Below, piece after piece: positions 6,341 through 13,122 of a stretch of DNA of 22,187 nucleotides. This DNA comes from JBBQSN01 sp038213835 (GTDB taxonomy: Bacteria; Actinomycetota; Actinomycetes; Actinomycetales; CAWJMD01): the NCBI GenBank assembly GCA_038213835.1, contig JBBQSN010000046.1, positions 1 to 22,187 on the forward strand, given 5' to 3'. The translations under genes and the position numbers were made by a program. The notes beneath the pieces are model-generated. The model was given only the letters and a program-made list of their open reading frames with translations. It had not been told where the DNA came from and did no database searches. Each line of letters opens with the position of its first letter. Positions within the stretch are counted from its first letter, which is position 1.

Positions 6341-6789
6341 GCCTGCTCGACGTCGCCGATCGGTCGATACAGCAAGGTGGACAGCAGGACGGTGGTATCG
6401 GTCTGCTGGACGTAGGGGAGTCCGCGGACCTGGCTGATGACCCGCTCGAGGTGCGCGAGGTCCGCTGCCATGACGCGCAGAACGGCATCGGCGGGTCCGG
6501 CGACGGTGAACGCCCCGACGATCTCAGGCACCTTCTCCAGGTCCGACCGCATGATGGCGAACGGGACGGCTCCGGTCGTGAACACGCGGAGGTGGGCTTC
6601 GAGGTTCCAGCCCAGCAGAGCTGGGTCGACCACGACGGTGAAGCGACGGATGACCCCGTCGCGGATCATCCGGTCGACCCGCCTCTTGGTGGCGGCCACG
6701 GACAGCCCCACGTGCCGCCCGATCATCGCGTACGTCGCCCTGCCGTCCCCGAGCAGGATCTCCAAGATGCCTTGATCTATTGCGTCCAT
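6328..6789 (-). CDS. Lrp/AsnC family transcriptional regulator
   Basis: A 153-residue protein. I start at ATG 6789 (MDAIDQGILEILL) because GAGGAT precedes it at a good distance and family members begin here; an in-frame ATG at 6858 would add 23 unusual residues and run into the operator region. Residues 1-60 are the AsnC-type helix-turn-helix (GDGRATYAMIGRHVGLS, then KRRVDRMIRDGVIRRF). Residues about 65-145 are the RAM ligand-binding domain. It is divergent from the M20 peptidase gene, the usual setting for a local regulator responding to an amino acid or a derivative. The intergenic region carries repeated ACGCAA half-sites. The last codons and the stop are made of a 10-bp tandem repeat, so the C-terminus may vary between strains. 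Confidence 0.9.
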   Translation of the reverse strand: MDAIDQGILEILLGDGRATYAMIGRHVGLSVAATKRRVDRMIRDGVIRRFTVVVDPALLGWNLEAHLRVFTTGAVPFAIMRSDLEKVPEIVGAFTVAGPADAVLRVMAADLAHLERVISQVRGLPYVQQTDTTVLLSTLLYRPIGDVEQADVP

Positions 6790-6831
6790 CCCGGATCCTC
6801 GCACAACCCCATTGCACCCAACCACCCGCAG

Positions 6832-6881
6832 ACGCAAAAAATGCTTGGTCTCACGCAAAGATGAGCTCTTGATCTTGCGTG
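6832..6881. promoter_or_regulatory. operator-like array between the Lrp-type gene and the M20 peptidase gene
   Basis: ACGCAAA occurs at 6832-6838 and again at 6853-6859, exactly 21 bases apart (two helical turns). CACGCAA (6852-6858) and TTGCGTG (6875-6881) form an inverted repeat with a 16-base centre around GAGCTC. Phased half-sites in a divergent gap suit an Lrp-type octamer that wraps DNA. The right arm overlaps the promoter region of the peptidase gene. Confidence 0.5.
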
Positions 6882-6898
6882 GACGCGACTCCTACCGT
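6869..6898 (+). promoter_or_regulatory. predicted leaderless promoter of the M20 peptidase gene
   Basis: TTGATC (6869-6874) and TACCGT (6893-6898) are spaced 18 bases apart. The -10 element ends five bases before the ATG at 6904 and no Shine-Dalgarno sequence is present, so the transcript would start at or next to the ATG. Confidence 0.45.
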
Positions 6899-6903
6899 CG
6901 ATC

Positions 6904-8220
6904 ATGTCCAACTCCTCGACCCTGTCGCGCCCCGTGAACGCCCTGGCTCCCGCCGAGATTCGTTGCCTGCAAGCCGTCGACACCCAGCTCGTGGTCCGCA
7001 CGCTGACCGAGCTGCTGGAGGTTCCCAGCCTCAACGGGTCGGCCGAGGAGTGCGAGATCCAGCACCTCCTTGCTCGCAAGCTGCACGATCTCGACCTCGA
7101 TGTCGACCTGTGGCCCCTTGACCTGGACCTGCTGGCGCAGACGCCCGGGTTCCCCGGCGTCGAAGTCGCTCGCGGCGAGGCATGGGGCCTGGTCGGTACC
7201 CATCACGGAGCCGACGACGAACCGGCGCTCATCCTGCAGGGGCACGTCGATGTCGTCCCGCCGGGCGACCTGCGCCAGTGGGGCACCGCGCCCTTCTCGC
7301 CGGATGTGACCTCCGACCGGGTTCAGGCCCGTGGAGCCTGCGACATGAAAGCTGGACTGGCAGCCAACCTCTGCGCGTTGGCCGCGATCAGAGCAGCGGG
7401 GGTCGAGCTGCAGGACACGTTCGCGCTGCACTGCGTGATCGGCGAGGAGGACGGCGGCCTCGGCGCCTTCGCGACCTTGGAACGGGGTCACACCGGCCGC
7501 GCGTGCATCATCACCGAACCGACCAGCGGCACCCTCATCACGGCCAACGCCGGTGCGCTGACGTTCACCATCGAGGTACCCGGGCTGGCCACCCACGCCA
7601 GCACGTCGTACGCCGGCGTCAGCGCCATCGACTCCTACATCGCGATCCACCGGACCCTCGAGCAGCTCCAGCGACGACGCAACCGCACGGTCGAACCACT
7701 GATGCGCGAGTACCCGATCCCCTACCCCATCTCGATCGGACGGCTGCGCGCGGGCGACTGGCCGAGCAGCGTTCCCGACCTCCTCGTCGCCGAAGGGCGC
7801 ATGGGCGTGCGCATCGAGGAGGATCCGGACGCGGCCCGCGCAGAGTTCGAGGAGCAGGTGGCAACTGTCAGCCGTCTCGACCCACTGCTACGGGACCACC
7901 CTCCCAAGGTCACCTGGTCAGGTGGCCAGTACAGCGGAGGGCACCTGCCCTCCGGCCACCCACTGCGGAACATGGTCGCCGGCGCCCACGCCGACGCCAC
8001 CGACGCCGCACGCCCTCGTGAGCGGGGGGCGCCGTACGGAAGCGACCTTCGCCTCTACACCGGCAAGCAGGTCCCCACCCTCCACTACGGTCCCGGCGAC
8101 GTCCGACGTGCGCACGGACCCAACGAGTCCGTCGCCATCAGCGAGGTCGTGGAAGCGACCTGCACCCTGGTCCTCGCGATCCTTCGAAGCTGCGGCGCGG
8201 CCGGTCACCAGGCCTGGTGA
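6904..8220 (+). CDS. M20 family metallopeptidase, ArgE/DapE-type deacylase
   Basis: A 438-residue protein. Members hydrolyse the amide bond of N-acyl amino acids or small peptides with two zinc ions. Visible ligand motifs are GHVDVVPPGD (H114, D116), RGACDMKAG (D147), the catalytic pair GEED (E181, E182), ITEPTS (E205) and a late histidine in DVRRAHGPNES. A dimerisation domain lies between about 210 and 330. The length is typical. The substrate cannot be read from the sequence; acetylornithine, succinyl-diaminopimelate and other N-acyl compounds are all possible. Divergence from an Lrp-type regulator suggests control by an amino acid. The start at 6904 is supported by the likely leaderless promoter. 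Confidence 0.88.
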   Translation: MSNSSTLSRPVNALAPAEIRCLQAVDTQLVVRTLTELLEVPSLNGSAEECEIQHLLARKLHDLDLDVDLWPLDLDLLAQTPGFPGVEVARGEAWGLVGTHHGADDEPALILQGHVDVVPPGDLRQWGTAPFSPDVTSDRVQARGACDMKAGLAANLCALAAIRAAGVELQDTFALHCVIGEEDGGLGAFATLERGHTGRACIITEPTSGTLITANAGALTFTIEVPGLATHASTSYAGVSAIDSYIAIHRTLEQLQRRRNRTVEPLMREYPIPYPISIGRLRAGDWPSSVPDLLVAEGRMGVRIEEDPDAARAEFEEQVATVSRLDPLLRDHPPKVTWSGGQYSGGHLPSGHPLRNMVAGAHADATDAARPRERGAPYGSDLRLYTGKQVPTLHYGPGDVRRAHGPNESVAISEVVEATCTLVLAILRSCGAAGHQAW

Positions 8221-8221
8221 C
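8204..8221. terminator. palindrome at the convergent end of the peptidase gene
   Basis: GTCACCAGG-CCTGGTGAC is a perfect 18-base palindrome covering the peptidase stop codon. It can fold as a 7-bp stem with a GGCC loop. The opposing gene remnant ends five bases later, so this could act in both directions. Confidence 0.35.
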
Positions 8222-8225
8222 GGGT

Positions 8226-8443
8226 TCAGCGTCGGCCCAGCCAGCCGATGACCGCGTCGGCGGTGCGGTCGGGTTGCTCGAGATGGGGGAAGTGCCCGGT
8301 GCCTTCCCACGTCTCGGCCGCGTACCCGCCCGTGAACACCTGGTCCTGCCCGTCGGCCAGGAACGGCAGCGCGCATCCGTCGTCGGCACCGGTGAGGTAC
8401 AGGGTGGGGACCGGGATGGGGTCCCGCGGTTGCGGCGGTCCGC
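8226..8443 (-). pseudogene. C-terminal remnant of an alpha/beta hydrolase
   Basis: The frame ending at 8226 encodes VPTLYLTGADDGC, then GGYAAETWEGTGHFPHLEQP and AVIGWLGRR. These match the last third of alpha/beta hydrolases: the strand with the acid of the triad (GADD) and the helix with the catalytic histidine (GHFPHLEQP). The N-terminal two thirds, including the nucleophile elbow, are missing because the DUF1059 gene ends at 8444. No start codon or ribosome site suits it. It is a 3' fragment left by deletion. Confidence 0.7.
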
Positions 8444-8680
8444 TCAGGAGTCGGGCAGCTGGGCGAACGTCCTCTTCACGCCGTTGTACCAGTCGAGCGA
8501 CTTCTTGGGGCGGCGCCAGCGGCCCTTCATCGCGTCGCGGGCCTCCTGGTGGGTGGCGTCCAAGGCCTTCTCCGCCTCCTTCAGGTGGCGGTCCTGGGCG
8601 TTGATGACGTCGTCGGCGCTCTCGCCGCGGTGCGCCACGTCGCACGGGCCGCCCAGCTGCCGGCAGGACATCGTCTTCAT
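8444..8680 (-). CDS. DUF1059 family small protein
   Basis: A 78-residue protein starting at ATG 8680 with AAGGAG about ten bases upstream. It opens with MKTMSCRQLGGPCD (C6, C13) and continues with HRGESADDVINAQDRHLKE, the hallmark of DUF1059 proteins, whose paired cysteines and histidine suggest metal or redox binding. The C-terminal half (MKGRWRRPKKSLDWYNGVKR) is also typical. Function is unknown. It lies 88 bases downstream of the ECF41 sigma gene, and that gap contains a promoter identical in its key bases to the one before the sigma gene, so it is a likely direct target of that sigma factor. Confidence 0.85.
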   Translation of the reverse strand: MKTMSCRQLGGPCDVAHRGESADDVINAQDRHLKEAEKALDATHQEARDAMKGRWRRPKKSLDWYNGVKRTFAQLPDS

Positions 8681-8720
8681 CGTCGTCTCTCCTTCGTGGT
8701 CGTGGTCTCGTGCACCTGCA

Positions 8721-8748
8721 TGACGCCCGACGGGCACCGGGTGTGACC
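8721..8748 (-). promoter_or_regulatory. predicted ECF41-type promoter of the DUF1059 gene
   Basis: On the minus strand the sequence reads GGTCACA, 16 bases, CGTCA. This is close to the known ECF41 promoter pattern (TGTCACA and CGTC with a similar spacer). It lies 40 bases upstream of the ATG at 8680, leaving room for a short leader with a ribosome site. Confidence 0.7.
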
Positions 8749-8768
8749 GTGCGGTCCCGGGACCCGGA

Positions 8769-9605
8769 TCACGCACGACGCGAGGTGCCGTCGCGCCGTG
8801 TGACCCGGGCCAGCGCGTCGGGCCCGGCGCGGAACGTGATGCGGGCGACGACCCCGTCGACGACGGAGAAGTCGAACAGGACCTTGGCCGTCCCACGGTG
8901 GAACCAGGCCGCACCGGGGCGATCGCCGTAGAACACCGGGAGCGCAGCCGCGGCACCGCCGTCGAAGAAGGCTGCGACCTCGTGCCGGCCCTCCATCCGC
9001 TCGGGGGTACCGGCCGCGACGGCAGCGGCGTCGGCGTCGATGCGCACGTCGGGGGCGAGGAGCTGGACCAGCCGGTCGACGTCGCCCCCGCGGGCAGCCG
9101 TCATGAACGCGTCGACGACCTCCCACTCCGCGAGCCGGTCCTCCAGGGACGGCTGCGTGACCTTCGCCCGGGCCCGCGAGGCCAGCTTGCGTGCGGCGGC
9201 GGGGGTGGTGTCGAGAACCGCTGCGATGGTGGAGTATTCGAAGCCGAAGCTGTCGTGGAGCACGAACGCGACCCGCTCACCCGGTGAGAGCCGGTCGAGC
9301 ACCACGTGGAGGGCGGCACCGACGGAGTCCGCGAGGACGGCCTCGTCGGCGGGGTCCGGCCCGGTCCCGGTCTGCTCGATCACCTCGTGGGGGACGGGTG
9401 TCCTGGCTCGTAGCCGGTCCAGGCACAGTCGCGTGGTGACGGTCGTGAGCCAGGCCGGAAGGCTGACGACGACCGTGTCGGTGCCGTGCAGGCGCAGCCA
9501 CGCCTGCTGCACGACGTCCTCGGCCTCGCCCCGGTCGCCCAACAGGCGGGTCGCGATGCCGAGCAGCCGTGACCGTTCCGCCTGGAACTCTTCCGTGGGG
9601 TCCAT
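8769..9605 (-). CDS. ECF41-family RNA polymerase sigma factor with SnoaL-like C-terminal domain
   Basis: A 278-residue protein starting at ATG 9605 with AGGAGA upstream. Residues about 10-72 are sigma region 2 (LLGDRGEAEDVVQQAWLRLH). Residues about 98-150 are region 4 (LSPGERVAFVLHDSFGFEYS). Residues about 162-268 are a SnoaL/NTF2-like domain (DAFMTAARGGDVDRLVQLLA), which in ECF41 factors replaces an anti-sigma factor and tunes activity. The conserved NPDKL motif near the end appears as GPDAL (261-265). ECF41 genes often sit next to a carboxymuconolactone decarboxylase or oxidoreductase; here the neighbour is DUF1059 instead. The gene has an autoregulatory-type promoter at 9651-9678. Confidence 0.92.
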   Translation of the reverse strand: MDPTEEFQAERSRLLGIATRLLGDRGEAEDVVQQAWLRLHGTDTVVVSLPAWLTTVTTRLCLDRLRARTPVPHEVIEQTGTGPDPADEAVLADSVGAALHVVLDRLSPGERVAFVLHDSFGFEYSTIAAVLDTTPAAARKLASRARAKVTQPSLEDRLAEWEVVDAFMTAARGGDVDRLVQLLAPDVRIDADAAAVAAGTPERMEGRHEVAAFFDGGAAAALPVFYGDRPGAAWFHRGTAKVLFDFSVVDGVVARITFRAGPDALARVTRRDGTSRRA

Positions 9606-9650
9606 CACGGTCTCCTGCTCCTCCACCTGCTCGTCCCCCGACACACCGGA

Positions 9651-9678
9651 TGACGGCCCGGGTGCCCCCAGTGTGACC
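9651..9678 (-). promoter_or_regulatory. predicted ECF41-type promoter of the sigma factor gene
   Basis: The minus strand reads GGTCACA, 16 bases, CGTCA, the same boxes and spacer as at 8721-8748. It lies 45 bases upstream of the sigma ATG. Self-activation is typical of ECF sigma factors. Confidence 0.7.
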
Positions 9679-9744
9679 ACGCGTCCGCGTCGTGCCCGCC
9701 CCGTAGGCGCGGCCAGTACCACCAGGCTCGTTCGTCGCCCTCGG

Positions 9745-10149
9745 TCAGAGCAGCGCGCCCACCAGGGCACCGACGGCGAGCAGCTTCACCAGCCAGTCGC
9801 CGGCGTGCACCGCCGCGGTGCGCCACGGGGTCCGCTCGTGCCACATCGCCCCGCTCCAGAGCACGAGGGGGAAGCCGACGAACAGCGCCAGCCCGAGCAG
9901 GGCACCCAGCCACCAGGTGTCGGCACCGACGAGCCGCACGAGGCCGGACACGACGCACGCCAGCACCAGGCAGCGGGCCGCTTCCACCAGCGCCGTGAGT
10001 CCGGCGGGGCGGGACGGGGCCCCTCCGTCCGCAGACGGTGCCCGGAGGACGGCGTACCAGGCACCACCGAGGACGAACGCCAGCAAGGCCCCGGCCAGCA
10101 CGGGCAGCCACGACCCCTGGAGCAGCACGGTCTGGATCGCGGTGTTCAT
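9745..10149 (-). CDS. DUF1761-like small integral membrane protein
   Basis: A 134-residue protein starting at ATG 10149; the ATGA overlaps the stop of the upstream gene, so the two are coupled. It has four hydrophobic segments (about 14-34, 57-72, 76-96 and 115-133). The motif GGAWYAVL (about 28-35) and LWSGAMWHERTPWR in the second half resemble DUF1761 proteins, a family of unknown function. The pairing with a DUF4287/SRPBCC-type protein suggests a shared role, but no pathway is visible. Confidence 0.7.
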   Translation of the reverse strand: MNTAIQTVLLQGSWLPVLAGALLAFVLGGAWYAVLRAPSADGGAPSRPAGLTALVEAARCLVLACVVSGLVRLVGADTWWLGALLGLALFVGFPLVLWSGAMWHERTPWRTAAVHAGDWLVKLLAVGALVGALL

Positions 10150-10844
10150 CGGGCACCGCCCTGGAGGAGTGTGCCCAGCCGAGTGAGTCGCTGGCGCCAG
10201 GCACCGCGGGCGGCGGCGGCGGCAACGGCGTCGTCCAGCCGGGCGTGCTCGACCACGACGACGGACCGGCCGTCGTCCGTGGCGCCGATGCTCACGTGCA
10301 GCCGCCCGCCCCCGTCCACGACGTCGTAGTGTGCGCGTCGCGGCGGGGTCGCCGTCCGCGGGATGAGCCCGAGGTCGGGGAGCCACCGGCGGCGGAAAGC
10401 GTCCTCGACGAACGCCGCGAACACCCGCTCGTCCGAGGCGGCCACCGTGCGGGTGACCGTGACCCGGAAGCCGTCGGGGTGCTGCCCCACCTCGCGGCCA
10501 CCACGGGCCCGCTCGTAGCTGCCGACCACGGCCTGCACCTTCCAGGCCAGCGGGTCGAGGTCCTCGGCCCGGGCGAGCCACCGCGCGATCTCGCGGTGCG
10601 GGCGCTCGCGCATGCCGGCCTCGTCGAGCAGGTCGAACCACTCCTCCCAACCACGCCCGGTGCGCTCGCGGATGCGCTCGTCGGTGGTGGCCAGGACGGG
10701 GACGGCCCGCCGGGTGCGGTCGGGGCCCGCCTCGGCGGGCTCCGGCCCGGTGCCGAGCAGCTGCGCTCGGGCGCCGGTGTAGCTCTCGCCGGTCCTGCTC
10801 ATCCGGGCTCGGACCAGGGCCTTGAAGGATCGGTGCTGGGTCAT
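10146..10844 (-). CDS. DUF4287/SRPBCC-like protein
   Basis: A 232-residue protein starting at ATG 10844, preceded by GGAGAGGAC. Residues about 50-118 match the DUF4287 pattern: GRGWEEWFDLLDEAG, then HREIARWLA, then KVQAVVGSYERARGGRE. Residues about 124-230 (GFRVTVTRTVAASDERVFAA, then a late W and L-rich helix) look like an SRPBCC/START-type ligand-binding fold of the AHSA1 kind. The two parts commonly occur together. The ligand is unknown. It overlaps the DUF1761-like gene by four bases. It lies upstream of the ECF41 gene, but no ECF41 promoter is visible before it. Confidence 0.78.
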   Translation of the reverse strand: MTQHRSFKALVRARMSRTGESYTGARAQLLGTGPEPAEAGPDRTRRAVPVLATTDERIRERTGRGWEEWFDLLDEAGMRERPHREIARWLARAEDLDPLAWKVQAVVGSYERARGGREVGQHPDGFRVTVTRTVAASDERVFAAFVEDAFRRRWLPDLGLIPRTATPPRRAHYDVVDGGGRLHVSIGATDDGRSVVVVEHARLDDAVAAAAARGAWRQRLTRLGTLLQGGAR

Positions 10845-11145
10845 CGGGACGTCCTCTCCACGGGCGGCGCCGCACGACCCACGCTCGCGAGACCCCGCCG
10901 GGAGGGCACGACAGACCGGCGCCCCGAGGGCTCAGGCCCCCTCTGCCCCCGCTCTGCCGGTGGCGTGGGCACCGGAACCGGGGGTTGGGCGCAGGACGGC
11001 GCCCTCGGTCACGAGGATGGACCAGCGAGGCGCCGAGAACTCATCGGCACGCCATCCGGTGTCGCAGCCGATGGACGTGTTCCCGGTGCGAGACCCCACG
11101 ACCTGCTGCCCGCTGCGGTGGAGGCTCCGCGCGACGGGGGCGCGG
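10845..11145. other. intergenic stretch without a supported gene
   Basis: These 301 bases separate the DUF4287 gene from the end of the pyruvate oxidase-like gene. A minus frame ending at 10932 contains ADEFSAPRWSILVTEG and looks faintly protein-like, but it has no start or ribosome site of its own and runs back into the oxidase gene. The only other structure is a hairpin at 11127-11145. Confidence 0.4.
11127..11145 (-). terminator. possible terminator of the pyruvate oxidase-like gene
   Basis: CCGCGC (11127-11132) pairs with GCGCGG (11140-11145) around a 7-base loop, immediately after the gene's stop codon. An outer GGCT/AGCC pair could extend the stem past a short bulge. No U tract is seen. 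Confidence 0.35.
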
Positions 11146-12992
11146 TCAGCCCGACGGGTCGTCGTCGCGCCGCCGCAGGCTGCGGGCAGCCGCACCCACC
11201 GTCGCCCGCAGGCCCTGTGCCACCACACCGGGAAGCGCCGGGTCGCCCTTCAGCTGCGAGGCAGCGGTCTTGACGACCTGGTCGAGGGTGACGTGGGGAG
11301 GGATCATCGGCCAGTCCTTGTCGACGACGGCGTCGATCACGAACGGGCGATCGCTCGCCCAGGCGCGGTCGAGCACGCCGTCGACCTCCGAGGGATCGTC
11401 CACGCGCGCGCCGTCGAGGCCGAGCAGCCGGGCGTACTCCCCGTACGGGACGTCAGGCAGACGCATGGCCTGGTCGAACGGCACCTCCCCCTGCATGGCC
11501 CGGGTCTCCCAGGCCACGAACGACAGGTCGCGGTTGTTCAGCACGAGCACCAGCAGGCGCGGGTCGGCCCAGGTGCGCCAGTCCCGGGCGACGGTGACCA
11601 GCTCGGACAGTCCGTTCATCTGCATGGCCCCGTCACCGATGATCGCCAGCACCGGCCTGTCGGGGTGGGCGTTCTTGGCGGCGATGGCATACGGAATGCC
11701 GCCGCCCATCGACAGCAGGTTGCCGGACAACGACGCCAGCATCGAGGGACGGACGTCGAGATCCCTCGCGTACCAGGCGGTCCCGGTGCCGCAGTCCACT
11801 GCGACCATGACGTCGTCAGGCAGCCGGTCCGACAGTGCGCGCACGATCCGCTCGGGGTTGAGCGGGTCGGCCTGCGCCTCGGCACGCTCGGCGCCCCAGC
11901 TGCGCCAGCGGTCGTTCCACCGGGCCACGTCGTGGCGCCACCCCGGATCCGCAGCCGCAGGGGCGTCGCTGGAGCGGGCGGCCAGCACCTCGTCCAGGGC
12001 CTCGAGGGTCTGCCGGGCATCCCCCACCAGGTTGACCTCGGTCGGGTACCGCAGACCGCAGCGCGTGCCGTCGACGTCGATCTGGACGGCGCGGGCCTGA
12101 CCGGGGGCGGGGTAGTACTCGGAGTACGGCATCGTCGAGCCCACGACGAGGAGGGTGTCGCACTCCTTCATGAGGTCGTAGCTGGGACGCGTCCCCAGCA
12201 GCCCGATGGCACCGGTGACCCAGGGAAGCCGGTCGTCCAGCACCGTCTTGCCGAGGAGCGCCTTCGCGAGGCCGGCACCCAGCCGGTCGCACACCCGGGT
12301 CAGGACCTCGGTGGCGCCCAGCGCACCCGCGCCCGCCAGCACCGCGACCCGCCGGCCGGAGCAGAGCACGTCCGCCGCCGCGTGAAGCGCATCGAGCGGA
12401 GGGACCGTCGGTCCGGTGCTGGGCACGGAGCTGGTGTGCGAGAACCCGTGCGCGTGGGGTGTCTCCAGCACCGCGTCCTCGTCCTGCAGATCGCTCGGGA
12501 GGACGAGCGCCGTCACGGTGCGGCGCGACAGGGCGGTCCGAGCTGCACGGTCGACGGCGTGCTGGACCTGGACGGGATCGCTGAGCTGGAGCAGGTACTC
12601 CCCCGCCACGTCCTTGTACAGGGAGGTGAGGTCGGCTCCTGGTAGTAGGAGGTCCCCAGCGCCGCCACGGCCGACTGCCCGACCAGGGCGAGGACCGGCA
12701 CGTGGTCCATCTTCGCGTCGTACAACCCGTTCAGCGCATGTACCGCACCGGGCCCCGAGGTGACGACGCACAACCCCAGCGGGCTCCCCCCGTACTTGAC
12801 GTCGGCACACGCCGCGAAACCCGCTGTCTCCTCGTGCCTGACCTGGACGAACTGCGCCTCCTCGGCCGAGACGGCACGAGCGATCCCCGCCACCAGACCA
12901 CCGATGCCGTCGCCGGGGTAGCCGTAGTACCGACGGGCCCCCCAGGCCGCGAGCCGTTGGACGACGTGGTCACCGACAGTTGTTCTGGTCAT
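11146..12992 (-). pseudogene. TPP-dependent pyruvate oxidase/dehydrogenase-like enzyme, interrupted by a frameshift
   Basis: Two overlapping minus frames make one full-length enzyme of about 615 residues. The first, from ATG 12992 (MTRTTVGDHVVQRLAAWG), carries the TPP-binding N domain with the catalytic glutamate in RHEETAGFAACAD and SGPGAVHALNGL. It goes out of frame near 12636, where CAGGAGCCGACC lacks one base (GAGGCCGAC or GAGGTCGAC would restore it). The second frame continues with DLTSLYKDVAGEYLLQ to 11146. It holds the central domain and the TPP-Mg motif IIGDGAMQMNG followed by LVLNNRDL. This family (PoxB-like) converts pyruvate to acetate or acetyl-phosphate. Its place beside phosphoketolase and acetate kinase fits. 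The break is a true mutation or a sequencing error; the rest shows no decay. Confidence 0.85.
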
Positions 12993-13122
12993 GCACCAAG
13001 ACTGCGACGGCCCGGGGCACGGCGCACCCGGACGGACGACGGGGATCGGTGCTCGAGCCGTCGGTGGTGAGGTGATGGACCGCCCGTTGCACTCCCCGCG
13101 AGTGACCAGCACAGTGGGCAGC

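Noticed and set aside
10932..11228. Possible small minus-strand gene containing ADEFSAPRWSILVTEG
   Set aside because: It has no start codon with a ribosome site, overlaps the pyruvate oxidase-like gene, and matches no family I know. A gene remnant cannot be excluded.
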